Shown here: piece by piece, positions 10,039-21,559 of the stretch
Position numbering within the stretch: the first letter of the stretch is position 1
Layout of the letters: the number at the start of each line of letters is the position of its first letter
Origin: Cheiracanthium punctorium
Taxonomy: Eukaryota; Arthropoda; Arachnida; Araneae; Cheiracanthiidae
Direction of reading: 5' to 3'
DNA length: 64,000 nt
Assembly: GCA_038373885.1 (NCBI GenBank)
Contig: JAWZYV010019608.1
Location: 620,001 to 684,000 of the forward strand
The notes under the pieces: model-generated
What the model saw: the letters and a program-made list of their open reading frames with translations, nothing else
Told to the model about the DNA's origin: nothing
Databases searched by the model: none
Made by a program: the position numbers and the translations under genes

Positions 10039-12764
10039 TAATAATAATAAGTAAATAATAATAATAATAATAATAAGTAAATTAATGTTTAAGTTAAATA
10101 ACATTTTTATTTATATTTATTAATCTTTCGAAATAAGCTTTTTTTTTTCCTAGAGAATATAAAATGCATATTTTGAATTCTTCTCCCATTTTTTTAGCAG
10201 AAAACGTTGTCTTCAAGAGCACGCGTTTCAAAATTTACGCCGCTTCCCAGACGGCACCTAACTCAGCGTTTAGTCAAAGGTGCCTATAAAAGCATCAGCG
10301 ATTAGATGCCGGCTGGGTGCTGCTGCAGTGGGGGGGCTTGGAGCGCAGACGATCATAAATTTCCAGCACCCCTCACCTATTTCCATCGTTGATTTCCGTA
10401 CATGGAAGGGATGCTCGGATACATTTTCTGCGGGTGTTTGGAATGTGACTGTCTGGAAACACAACTGCATCACAGGGAAGAGAAAAAGCATCACGGCGGA
10501 TAAAAGTGTCAAAATGTATGCCTCAGATTGGCGTAGCGTGTGTAACCCCTAATTCCGTACTATTGTGTGGATTAAGATCAGTGGCGTGTGCAGGATTTTT
10601 TTTTTTAGGGTAGGTAGGTTAGGGATGCAAATACCCGTCTTAAAAATAAATATTCTATGTATTAAAACATGTTTAAAAAGAAAAGAAAAACTAATGTGCC
10701 TAATTTTTTTTTTTCTGTGTCTGAAAAATATATATATATTTGATGATGTTAGTGATTAATAGTTGGGTGGAAAATAATAAAAAAATATATAACAACTAAT
10801 TATTTTACTAGAAAATTACTTTTTTTAAAATTTCAGTTCCGTATTTGGATTACTGAGCCTTAACTGTGCTTTTTTGGCATTTAATTTGAGATTTCTTAGT
10901 ATTTCTTAGTAGGACGAACTATTGCGCACAATAATTTTTCCCGAATTAAAACTCTTTGCTAAGTATTTTTTGTTAATTTTCTTAAATAAACAGCTATCAT
11001 AAGCAAGATCACGTGTAAATTTCAATCAATTTTGACAGTTATGAGAACAGTAATGATATCTACACGCAAATGGCCTGAATTATATCGTTTGCTATCTATG
11101 TATAAAATTAATCTTAAAAACCGATAGGTGTCTATGCTATTATTTTATACACAGGAAAGAATAATTAAAGTGATTGTACCAGGTGCCTTGTACCGTTAAG
11201 ATCAAAACAAAATAACACTTCTTTAATAACACACGCACATCGTTTTATCAAAACCATAACATTGTTTGTCGTTATTTATGATTACATTCGACATAGTATT
11301 TGGGACTCTTAGTTCTAATTTCACTTTCTAATAGTTTGCTAACTATGATTTAATGCTGGTGTCAGATTAACTATCAGGGTGGAGCAAAGTCGCGGACGCG
11401 ATCATAAAGTATGCTGGACTCTAAGTGTAATATTTTATTTATGGCGGTGTTCGAAATAGAACTTCCTTATTTTTTTACTTATTGTCACATTTCTAAAAAG
11501 CAAGAATATATTAAAGTAGATTTTAAGGAAGAGACTGCAAGACTACATTGCAATTTTTAACTTGATATTCTTTCTGTAATGTGAATAATGATGGTTGTTT
11601 TTAAACTATGGCATTTTGAATGGATTTTTAGTAAAGCGTCAAAAATTGAAGTAGAGGTAAATTATTTTTATAAACCTTCCACGGTGAATTTCCAACAGTT
11701 TTTTTTTCTTTCGGAAAGTTTCGGGGGGAGTGGGTGGGCGACCCCGAGCCTTACCTCCTTCTAACGCCCACTGACTAAGATTATCTTTGGAATGTCAGCA
11801 ATAAAGATTATTTATTGACGAGTATAGCGTTTAAACCTTTGAATGTAGAAATTTTTATACTTCGGATTATTTTAACACACAGTTGCGCACCTCCTTTAAT
11901 TGCAATCGAATCATCCTAAAGTCTTTCAGTACATTAAGGTCATTTATATATTTTCTGTTCTTTTTAACTTTGAACCCAAGTTTGATCTCGGGATCGAAAG
12001 AGGGTTCAATTAAATAAATAAAAAAAAAATGCAAAAGAGAAGACTCTTCTTTGACCAGTTGTGCCTTTCGCGCTCGAGTCTTTGAATGCACCGGCTGGGC
12101 TTAGCCTTGTACTTGCCCGGACGCTGGTGTCTAGAGGAGTATTCAAGGACCCATGCTAAAAAGCTACACTGGTCCAAAAAAAAAAAAAAAAAAAATCTCT
12201 CGCAATTTTTTCAGTTATGGTCAACTGCGATTTCCAATCGCGTCTTTTGAACATGGTAAACCTGGCTTTAGTAGTAACTTAAGTGTGCTTAGGGCTTAGG
12301 GGAACGACTGACTTACCCTCCCCCTTGAATACCATAGAACTTAGAGTAACTTAGATCAGATCGGAGATAGGTATGGGAGGGAACTCCGTACAAAGGTCAC
12401 GTGATTTTTGCATTGTCCAGTGTGTGTTTCCAGAGTGTCTCCTTCGTCTTCTCCAAGAGCTGCAATAGAGTAATTGTCATCTATCACTAACAAATACGGC
12501 AAAATGTGCTTTGCTTATAGCTAGCCTTAACCAGGCTTTAAAAGAAAAATCTTATTTCCTACTGGGGGAGAGGGGGCCTCGTTCTGAGTTATTTCCAGTG
12601 TCGTCCGTCAAAAAACGCAAAGAGGGTTTTCTGCCAGTAAACACAGTCCAATATTCCGGTTGACTCCACCACGCAGCCTTTCAGCCTCATACCGGTGTAC
12701 GGGTGAAAGCCAAGTAAAATTGCCTTTCTACTGTATAGAATTCTGTGTTGAATACGTCACTGGG
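8561..12764. other. non-coding stretch with microsatellites and one GC-richer island
   Basis: About 4.2 kb without a recognised gene or complete element. Poly-A and poly-T runs lie at about 8982-9007, 9130-9148 and 9246-9263. An AAT microsatellite is listed separately. A single hAT-like end, CAGTGGCGTGTGCAGGATT, starts at about 10580. A more complex, GC-richer island lies at about 10230-10560. Confidence 0.35.
9988..10082. repeat. (AAT)n microsatellite
   Basis: AAT/ATA triplets with interspersed AATTAAT and AGTAAAT variants. Confidence 0.95.
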
Positions 12765-13765
12765 TTACGCCAACGCCTCCTAGGTATAGAAAGCCTGACA
12801 ACTCCCTACGGCACCAAGCTTTGACGTCATCATTAGGCCTACATTTAAAAGTTTTATTTTCTCACACACACACACACAAAAAAAAAAAAAAAACTATTAA
12901 AAATTTCTGGTGAATTTGCCCATGATTAGTAATATTTTAATAATTTAAGATAAAAAATATAATTTTACGACAAATGGCAGTTTTTAACAATGACTAATTA
13001 TATAGTGTTGTACGGAAATAGATCATAATAAATAATTTTCTTTGAGAAAGATATTTTAATTTTAATTTTTAATTTAAGATATTTTCTAATATTGGAGCAT
13101 TCGATAGAAATTTTTAATGTTTTTTTGTTTTTGTTTTTGTTTTTTCGTTAACCCTTTGAGGCGAAACCCTTTCCCAATGCTGAAAAAAAGGGCAGTCGTT
13201 GCCATCGCTCGACTTAACTACCAGCAAGATGGCGGACGATCGAAACGTTCATCGCGTGCCACAGATCTAGAGACCCTTTTTTTGACGCAGCTGGCTGTGC
13301 GCGAGCACAGCCAGCTGTCGTCAAAAACGGGTCTCTAGATCTGTGGCACGCGATGAACGTTTCGATCGTCCGCCATCTTGCTGGTAGTTAAGTCGAGCGA
13401 TGGCAACGGCTGCCCTTTTTTCAGCATTGGGCAATCTATCCAGCTGTTCTCGCGTTCTTCCATTTTTCGGCAGATGTCAGTGGTGTTAAAAATAATCGTG
13501 ACAATTTTTTTACGGGAAAGGACGTGCTAAAAAGTAAAGGATTCTCGTGGAGCTATGTCACCCGCAACTATTTTGATAGAAATCCAATCTATTCTTCGTG
13601 ACCTTCAACAGTCAAAACGTCAACAGTTTGGTGGTCTCAGAGCGAAACCACTGCGCGTTAAAGGGTTAAAATAAAACTGTTAAATGTAGGCCTAGTGATG
13701 AAGGCAAAGCTAGGTGACGTAGGAGTTGTAAGGCTTTATATTTCTAGGAGGCGCTGCTTACGTTT
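12765..13765. mobile_element. element with ~90-bp terminal inverted repeats, split by family P copy 3
   Basis: The left arm at about 12772-12860 is the imperfect reverse complement of about 13668-13758. Shared words include GCGCCTCCTAG/ACGCCTCCTAG, AAGCCTNACAACTCC, then TTCATCA and TAGGCCTACATTTAA. Identity is roughly 80% by eye over about 85 bp. The interior is AT-rich and non-coding. A family P element fills 13148-13669, immediately inside the right arm. The outermost bases may be CAC(T); I could not find a convincing TSD, so the superfamily is unresolved. Confidence 0.65.
13148..13669. mobile_element. family P fold-back element, copy 3 (near full-length)
   Basis: TTAA bounds both ends (13148-13151 and 13666-13669). 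The left terminus is CCCTTTGAGGCGAAACCC and the right, read inward, is CCCTTTAACGCGCAGTGG. The palindrome spans about 13174-13430, with arms near 125 bp around GCTGGCTGTGCGCGAGCACAG. A roughly 235-bp non-palindromic arm follows from about 13431 (starting near CAATCTATCCAGCTG). Next to the right end the hairpin stem has degenerated (GGTGGTCTCAGAGCGAAACC). No transposase coding. Confidence 0.88.
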
Positions 13766-14429
13766 GTGTCACTAGTACATTTGCCGGAGAACTCTCATGT
13801 CCACTCTACTTACTGTTAGACATTTAGCCCTTTTTCTGTTCGGGGGGCTCTCCTAAGCAGAAAATGGGGGGGTGTTGTGAGTTTCTGACTTTATTTTCGG
13901 ATCCTGTAAATAAAGTTAACAAGCGGCATAAAAACGTGTAATGACATCAAGGCGCCTCTTTACACATCGTTTTGCGGCGAAGGTCGCCACAAATTGGCCC
14001 GATTCGTTCCCATTAGCGTCTTCTTTTACACGTCCCGGTCCACCTGTTTCGGAAATTAGGGACCGCGTCCCTCCCCCCTTTTCTTCCCGACATTCCGACA
14101 ATTTGCCAGGCACCTCCCCCCCCCCTCCTTTTTTTTTTCGTCCAAACACGCGCCGTCGCAGAACATCTGCAATGCATAAGTCAAAAATGCGAGCATCGAA
14201 TTCTGGAACCCGGAGATTGTCACAGACGAACGCTCTCTGACAGGTCCTCCCCCCCCTTTCTAAAATAGACACCATTTGTCTTTGTAAAAAGGGAGACGGG
14301 ATCCCCTCTTTTGTTAGGGAAAAATAAGGAACTAACGCACCATTTACTGGTAAAATTAGTTTGAATTTGTGGCAACGATAATGAATTTTTTTTTAAAGTA
14401 AAATGTATGTTGTTGTTGGGTGACCATTC
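13766..14429. other. unique GC-richer stretch
   Basis: 13916-14250 is more GC-rich and complex than its surroundings and is open on both strands for about 100-119 codons, but I recognise no protein motif. It may be low-copy sequence or a regulatory segment; it is not supported as coding. Confidence 0.3.
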
Positions 14430-14612
14430 TAACGTAGAATTGTGGGGGTTCTTCTAAGGGGGTCCTAACCCGTATTTACTCTAAGTTTCGGAGAAAGCCA
14501 CGGAAAACTCCGAACGGTTAGATCGACGGAGGCTCGATGGGACCCGAACGCGAGACCTTCACACTTCGCCCGTCTACCATTTCCAGTGACATAACCACTG
14601 TGCCCTGGTGGG
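14430..14612 (-). mobile_element. tRNA-derived SINE, copy 1
   Basis: On the minus strand it reads GGCACAGTGGTTATGTCACTGG (A-box-like), then GGTAGACGGGCGAAGTG, then GTCTCGCGTTCGGGTCCC (B-box-like). These are the split internal RNA polymerase III promoter elements of tRNA genes. A 3' body follows with TTTCTCCGAAACTTAGAGT and AATACGGGTTAGGACC. The same body and tail occur at 40696, 42484 and 61908. It is a SINE, not a functional tRNA gene: the tRNA cloverleaf is not maintained. Confidence 0.72.
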
Positions 14613-14937
14613 GTAAGTAAAATGTTAGTGTGTATACAATATTTTTTCGTACGTACCAAATGAAACTAAATGGAAAAATGAGTAAACAAAAATTAATTTT
14701 TTTTTAAAGGATCCAACGGGTGTTTGTGCATTTTGCTCTCTGAACGTTTTGTAAAGGAGCAAAAGAGTGAAGCTATTTACACTTTAAATAAAATTCAGAG
14801 AATTGCGTACGTCACAGGATGGGGAACCGGGAGAGTATATTATTAAGGTAATATTTTAACCTAACCCTTATTTTTAATTTAGCGGATCCATCGGAAGGTC
14901 TCGGGGTGCTTCAGCCCATCCAAAAATTAGTTTAGGG

Positions 14938-15235
14938 CAGCGGTTCCCAACTTTGTATCACTTCGCCTTCCCCCCAACAAACGATAGGAATGACGCTCAC
15001 ATTTTCTCTGAAACTATACAGGTTTTTATTCTTCAACAATGAGAATAATGTTATCGGTAAAGTTTGAATAAATATTTTAAGTGAAAATAGATATGTTTTG
15101 GAGTAAAATTAAGAAGAAATTAAATGATTTTTTTAAGCATGCAATACGACTAGCTCTTTGGCTATTTTTCTCATGCCACCCCTGCAAATGCTCTGCGCCA
15201 CAAAGGGGGACGCGCCTACCGTTTGGTAACCGCTG
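14938..15235. mobile_element. hAT-type MITE, CAGCGGTT family, copy 1
   Basis: The start CAGCGGTTCCCAAC and the end read inward, CAGCGGTTACCAAACGG, are inverted repeats. The 8-bp TSD GTTTAGGG is exact (14930-14937 and 15236-15243). 298 bp, non-coding. A related truncated copy starts at 61025. A flanking AGCGGATCC at about 14881 and GGATCC-like CGCCACTG at about 15330 hint at an older hAT element around it, but no TSD supports that. Confidence 0.92.
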
Positions 15236-15454
15236 GTTTAGGGTAAAGACGAACAAAACAACATTTTGCTTCATTATCCATTTCTTATAAATTAAGTAAG
15301 GTATTTTTTAGTTTAAAAAAAAAAATCTGTATCCGCCACTGCCTTGAAAGATGTTAAATTTGGGTTTTTTAAGTTAAAAAAGATAAAACTTAATAACCCG
15401 TCTTTCGGAGAAATTTTATACACGCTAATGGATTGAAGCAATTTTACACATCTA

Positions 15455-16605
15455 TCTATATAAATAAAACAGAGTGTAAACTGTCCGTTTGTCTGTCTGT
15501 GTCTCGCGTAGCTCCGAAACGGGTGATCGTAGACCTACCAAATTTTGTACGGAAATTCTCCAAAACGGGTCTCGGCACACCTCGAAGCGATTTTTTCGAA
15601 ATTCGAATTAGAAAATGTTTTATTTTATGTTTTGTCCGATTTTTAGCGATTTTTCTTGCGTAATACATAATAACGCCGGTAATTGCACTCGCAAGAAAAC
15701 GATAGTTACATCATCGTATAGAGGAGAAAATTTTCTTTTAAAAACTGTTTGTTCGGAATGTGTAACGTAATTTGCAGATTTTTGAAGATTTTTTAAAGAA
15801 AATTGAATTTGACGCTGACTTTCGTTAAATATTTTTAAAACTGCTGCATCTTGAATTCTATCTGTCAGAACTTTTTTATATTTGGGCAAAAGACGGAGCA
15901 CACAATTCGCCCACTTTTAAAAGAAGAACGGGGGAAAAATATAAATTAGGAGAATTTTTAAGTAAAGAAGGATTTTCATTTCAGTAGTACCTGCTTATGA
16001 GTTTCGGTTTGATATCTTGCGGTTTGGTTGTCATGGATACAGTAACAAAGATTAAAATTGCCAGTTGAAAAAAATAAATAAAAACGGGTCCCGCGAGCAG
16101 ACGATTTCTTTGCTTGGCTCGATTTCCTTTTATAAATACTGGATTTATTTGTGAGAAGAAAAATTAAACTGATATAAATAGCGCAGCCTTATCTCTTATC
16201 TCTTTTCTTTTTGTAAAGGGTTGCAAGAGAGGGTGACGTATTTTTAAAATTAAAATAAATGTCCACTTCATGTAGTGTCTGAGGTATTTAACGCTAAAAC
16301 GTGAACCTAAAAGACAGCATGTCTGAGGAAATAAGACATTTTGAAAGTGAGAAGTTCACTGCAAACGGTCCATTTTCACTTTTTTGATACCGAATGACGC
16401 TGACATAGGTTTTTTTTTTTTTTTTTTTTTTGTGTGTGTCATTATATTGAAATGATCTCAGGTTATTACATACATGACACAAATTTTAAGTCAAGAGTGA
16501 AATAATTTTGCTTTTTCTAGATTCCACATCACTGGAATTAATTCGAATTACACATGTGAGGAAATTTTTCGTTTCCTACCGTGCGAAGAACGGGCACGCA
16601 TCTAG
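15455..16605 (+). mobile_element. non-autonomous Helitron, copy 1
   Basis: It has the 5' end TCTATATAAATAAAAC, preceded by A (15454). The 3' end carries a short hairpin CGTGC...GCACG (about 16580-16597), then CTAG at 16602-16605, followed by T (16606). The TC start, CTRR end, 3' hairpin and insertion between A and T define Helitrons, which move by a rolling-circle mechanism and make no TSD. The 5' start is shared with the element at 27198. The 5' region contains a GTTTGTCTGTCTGTGTCTCG word often seen near Helitron 5' ends. No Rep/helicase coding is present, so it is non-autonomous. Confidence 0.85.
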
Positions 16606-17449
16606 TTCTATATATAACTTTTCATATGATCAAATGTACTGCAGAGAAAATTAATTCTAAGTGCTATTTCCATAATTTTAAACTGGAAAATAATTTAGGA
16701 TTAACTTGTTTTAACTATTAAAAGCGAGAGTAAATATGTCGCACGTGATTGGACACTTTTACAAAAAGAAAAAAAAATCCAAGCGATTACAATAAATTAG
16801 GTACACCACGAGCTAAAAGAATTTTACGAGAAAGCCGACACGCACGCCCAAATATGTCTCCGTCATGTCATAGCTTTCAAATTGGCGTTTCACAACACAG
16901 CAGGCATAACTGACACCAGATCTTCCCGACTGGTTTTATGATATACGGAAATCCAAGATCACAATAGCTTACATGCACTCAATAGCACACCATTACCAGA
17001 AAGCTTTTTTTAAAAAAATCAGGAAATAAAAGAAAACAAGACATTGTACCCTCTTCAAATTATAAATTTCATGAAAATATGATCATGTTTCTCGACCTTT
17101 CCTCGTTTTCTGAAGAAATCTTGGGTATAATATCGCGCTGCGTCTTTTATTTTTATTGTTACCTTGGACATAAATAATGGAATTAAGAAAGGCGTAGTGC
17201 GTCGGTTAAGGTTGATGTATAGTGATAGGACAGTGACGTTTCAACAATGGAAGGGAGATCGCAAGAACGTCGATTGGAGGTGGACGCGTTGCTATTACCG
17301 AATTTGAGTGCCTTTTCACGTCGAATATCACTCTTGACGTTTTTTGTTTTTTGTTAGTTTTTTTTACGTCTGGGTAAAATGCCGTTCTGGGGTCAGTAAG
17401 TTTGAGGGCAGAAAAAAAAAACTTGACATAGAGGAAGTGATGTCACACA
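16606..17449. other. non-coding stretch, nothing recognised
   Basis: AT-rich. No motif or complete element recognised. Confidence 0.35.
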
Positions 17450-17623
17450 CAAGGCCGTACCCAGGGGGACCGGTCCCCCCCACCCGAAAGTTAAAATTGC
17501 TTTAACAAAATAATAATGATGAAGTCTTTTTCTGAAAAATTCAGCCTATCTCACCGTTTGATCCCCCTCCGAAGTTTTTTGGACCCTCCCCGAATTTTTT
17601 TTCAGGGTCTGTGTGCGACCCTG
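17450..17623. mobile_element. small hAT-type MITE (CAAGGCCGTACCCAG ends)
   Basis: The ends CAAGGCCGTACCCAG and, read inward, CAGGGTCGCACACAG are imperfect inverted repeats followed by G/C runs. The 8-bp TSD GTCACACA is exact (17442-17449 and 17624-17631). 174 bp, non-coding. Confidence 0.85.
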
Positions 17624-20179
17624 GTCACACACATTTCCTAGGTAGAGTGACTTCTTCAAAAATCTCTGTACGTTTTATTTTTCTTGTTCTATGTTAATTA
17701 CACTCATTTTGTATATAACTTAGAAGAATTTAATGACTTTTAAAGAAAGGACAGCCGTTATATGCGTAATACCCCCTTTACCCTGCGACAGTGATGTGTC
17801 GGAATTCAGTGTTTGCCTAGAACCTAAGGCTAACAGCCCTGGGCGTAACATTTTTAAATTTGAAAAATTAGTAAGTCATGATAGGAGATAAATGAAATTT
17901 GATAGAGAGTATGATTGTTTGGTACCTTTAGTTTCAATTTGTTATCAATTTAACACCACCTTTATTCATTTTACCCCACCTTTATGGGGTGAAAAAAAAA
18001 AAAAACCATAACTTTTAACTTATTTTGAAATTTTTACATTTAAAACTAATATTACGATATAATTTTTTTCAGATGTGAAAGGTGATGAATGCATTCCATG
18101 AAGTAACACAAAAGAGTTGAATGTTTAACATTATAAGTAACAGAAAATAGCCCAGTGCCTGTTTTTTATACCCATTTTACCTCACTACACCCTATTCCAT
18201 AAATGAGTCTCTATGTTTTGTTACTGAATGAAATTTAAGAAATTGATCTATTTGCTATTTGGTAAAAGAAGAAATAAGAAATTTGTGCAGGAAAGTGTTT
18301 CATGGTCTCTCTTCTTTTAATAGAGATTCTCTTATTTTTCGAATAATTATTTTGAAGCATGATCTGTATCCATCCGTTCTTTTTGAATGGAGAAAAAGTC
18401 AGCTGATGTACGATAAACCTGTGTTTATCGTAAATGATAGAGGCGCATTCAGCGATGCAAACTTAAGTAGTACATTTTCAGTATAATATAAATAAAATGT
18501 GCTGCAAACGCACAGTTACCGTTATCCTTATTAAAATTTTAATTGCCTTTTTATCACCAAAAGAGAAGGCTTCATTGTTTATTCTGGCAACCCTTCCAGC
18601 TCGTGATCTCGTGTGTGGTCTTGCAGAGGTTTCTCTTACTTAATATTCCTCATCCGTAAGTAATAACCGCTTCCGTAACTGAACTTTATTATTCCTTTTA
18701 TTTAGTTTTTTTTTTAAACTCTCCCCCTCATACGTAATTTTTTTCCATATTTTACCTCCCTTTTCATATTCTTTTGGAAATTTACCGAAGCTTGAAAAGC
18801 ACGTGAGCAGTTCAGAGGAAAAAAAAAAAAAAAGTATTTATTGCAAAGTATGGCAACGTTACATGTCGAAACGGCCCTAGCTGTAGGCTGCGCTGAATAA
18901 AAATAGCCATTTTACACCCGAGTTTATCCCAGATATCTGGCCTACTATACATTTAAATGGCTGCCTCTTCTGATAAATTATAGCAAACGAGAGGGAAATG
19001 ACAGAATAAAAAGTCGTTTCTCTGCAACCGTCTCCGGGTTTTTAAAAGCAGAATAGTGAAAGGTTGCTTATTACGAGGCGAGGCATATATTCATTTTCGG
19101 AGGTTCAGAGAAAAGAGGTTTATCGCATGTGACAATCGGAATTCGAAAACGGATCCAGAGATTTTGATAGCACCCTTTGCGTACCCGGTTACGCCTATGA
19201 CGGTTACTGCAGCTGCATTTCTACGAGCATTAAAAAATTAAGAATATTCAAATAGGTTGACGTGACAAGGAAAATAAGAGAGAACGAATTTAAAAACAAT
19301 CCCATTGAAGTAATTTGGAATAGAAAATGCTAAATCATAAGCAGAGTGAATTTAAATTATCCTACTATATAGTTACGCTGATCCCTGACCCACTCTGTAA
19401 TCCATTCCGGGCAACCGCTTCAATATTTTACCGCCATTACTCCGAGAAAATTAAAAAGTTCTAAAAGATTAAAAAGCAGAAAAAAAAGCGTAGTAATATC
19501 TGAACCGTTTATACGATCCGCTAGGAATTTTTCATGCATAAAAATATAAAAAACAATCTATGCTACGTTAAAAATTTGAAAATCCACCGTTTCTCTCCTA
19601 TTTAAACGATTTTTTTCTGTTTTCAGCCATTTTATTTCCCAGAGTCAATAAAGTGAACCATTTGCATGACAAAATGAGCTACTGCCATCGATAGAACGTC
19701 CTATTCATCACGGTCAGGGCTTTGAAAGGAGAGTGTGATTCCAATTCCTTTAAAATAGTTTTTCCAGATTACACAGTTTGATATTTTTTTTCAGAAATAA
19801 ATTTTCTGCGAGGATATAAGAATGGCTGTGTACATACACAACACGAAATCTTTCGACTGCGAAAAGTTTTCGCGCTTTTACAAAAGAGCATGAGATTCGA
19901 TTTGGGTATATAATAAAAACTGAATATGAACTTATTTATTTTAGGTGGATGAAGATGATCTAACATTGAGTGTAGACAAGTTTTCGTCAAATGTTTTTTT
20001 TTTTTTTTCTAGCGCCATTTGTAATTGCCTCCACAACGGGCTTTCACTTCTAGTATTGATGAATATTTAAAAGTTATTGTGCATAAGTCAGATGTTAAAG
20101 AGTTTTTTTTCAACGCTTAGTTCAAACCACATTTAATTCTCAAATATGGTTGCATAAAACTTGATCAGCCTATGTTATA
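17624..20179. other. non-coding stretch, nothing recognised
   Basis: About 2.5 kb of AT-rich sequence with several poly-A/T runs. Open frames of 60-75 codons show no recognised motif. Confidence 0.35.
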
Positions 20180-20862
20180 GAGTGGGACATCGATGTAAGG
20201 TCACCCCTCGGGACCCCCACCTTGCGAAAGTGACCTTATAACCGACTCATACGCATGTGTCCATAAATAAGCATTGCATAAATACAGCATAATTCTTTGT
20301 AAAATTTAATACGTATTTCAGTTTATTAATTTATAATTTCTTAATAGATTGGAAAAATTAAAATTAATGGAATCGGAAAGAAATTATTTAAAAAAAAATT
20401 AAATTCGGAATAAAGTTGCATATTACAAATTTGCACAAGAAAATGTACTATAATGTGCAACTTACCTTACTTAAAATAATCCACAATAAGGGCTGTCGCG
20501 ATTTCGATTTTATTATTTGTACAATGCTTTCTAAGTTTTGAAGTTTCTAAAAATATTCTTCAGGTCCCTGCCTGGCTCATAAAGAAATATCTAAGACATT
20601 AAATGCTTTGAGCGCTTTTGCATGTGCCACCGCTTCCGTTGGAATCTAAAATTTCCGAAACAATTTCGGAAATCGAATTCGGGAAAGACAAAATTACTGA
20701 AATCATTCAAAGAAAGTCAGACAAAATTGATCTTATAAGCGATTGTGGTATTTAGATCTAAAAGTATATTCGAAAATCCATAACATAGAGTTCCTATTCT
20801 GTGAGCCGGTAGTTTAGAAAAGTGACCTTATATGCTGGCGACCTTATATCGAGGTCCGACTG
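20180..20862. mobile_element. pogo/Tigger-like element with degenerate TIRs
   Basis: The left end GAGTGGGACATCGATGTAAG and the right end read inward, CAGTCGGACCTCGATATAAG, are inverted repeats with a few differences, followed by GTCAC/GTCGC. A second inner GTGACCTTATA word occurs near both ends. CAGTNNGACCTCGATATAA termini resemble pogo-like Tc1/mariner elements, which target TA; TA precedes the left end but not the right. Interior AT-rich, no transposase recognised. Confidence 0.6.
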
Positions 20863-21061
20863 TTTTTTTTTGTTTTGTTTTTTTTTTTTAAGTAAGATTA
20901 GTGTATTTTAGTTTTTTTTCTGATTAGTATGATAAAAGAATGATTCCTTATTGGAAACTGAGAAGTTAGTGAGAAATTTAGAATGCTTGATACAGACACC
21001 CATTGGAAGATTAAAAAAAAAAAAAAACCTTCAATTTTTTTTTATTAATTCACTAGCCGCC

Positions 21062-21065
<4 letters not shown>

Positions 21066-21107
<42 letters not shown>
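21066..21107. repeat. (TA)n microsatellite
   Basis: About twenty TA units after GTG. Confidence 0.97.
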
Positions 21108-21110
<3 letters not shown>

Positions 21111-21290
21111 AATTTTGATCCCGCAACGGTATCCTATACTTGCGATATAGGGATTGACTTTCCCAGCATGATTTAGTTTCCTATGCAATTATAAAAACTC
21201 GTGATTTAAAAATGACATCGATTCCAAATGCGATTTGAAAACAGTATGCTGAGAGGAAAATCCTCTTAATCTACTAAGTTCAATAGTTCG

Positions 21291-21483
21291 ACTGTAATTG
21301 CGATGTTCTGCCAATATTAGCCCGATGTTGGGGAGACGTACTGGAAATACAGGGTGCCTGAGTCCTATAAAAAATATTTTTGACGTAACCCCACATGAAA
21401 TAATCCGAGGGGTTTAAATATCGGACATTGATTAATGCGAAGGAGGGCCGTCCTGTTGGAAAATCACGTTGCCAAATCTTTCT
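21291..21483 (-). pseudogene. Tc1/mariner-superfamily (DDE_3-like) transposase C-terminal relic
   Basis: The minus strand carries VIFQQDGPPSH in one frame, then after a frameshift NPSDYFMWGYVKNIFYRTQAP. This is the conserved pair of blocks found in arthropod DDE transposases of this superfamily: Q-Q-D-G-x-P-x-H around the second Asp, then L-x-P-x-D-Y/F-F-x-W-G-Y-V-K around the third catalytic residue. Only about 40 alignable residues remain, out of frame with each other and followed by stops. No terminal repeats were identified. Confidence 0.65.
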
Positions 21484-21559
21484 ACGCTTGCTATGTCCAC
21501 TAAGGCTCTTATGAATCCCTTTTCAAAATCTCCATCCGTTAGATTTATTAATACAAAAT

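Noticed and set aside
10580..10620. hAT-type MITE starting CAGTGGCGTGTGCAGG
   Set aside because: Only one end is visible; no partner end or TSD was found.
13941..14240. 99-119-codon overlapping open frames on both strands
   Set aside because: Open on both strands with low-complexity proline and glycine runs; no family motif.
14881..15343. Larger hAT element around the one at 14938, suggested by GCGGATCC-like ends
   Set aside because: The left and right ends match poorly and no 8-bp duplication was found.
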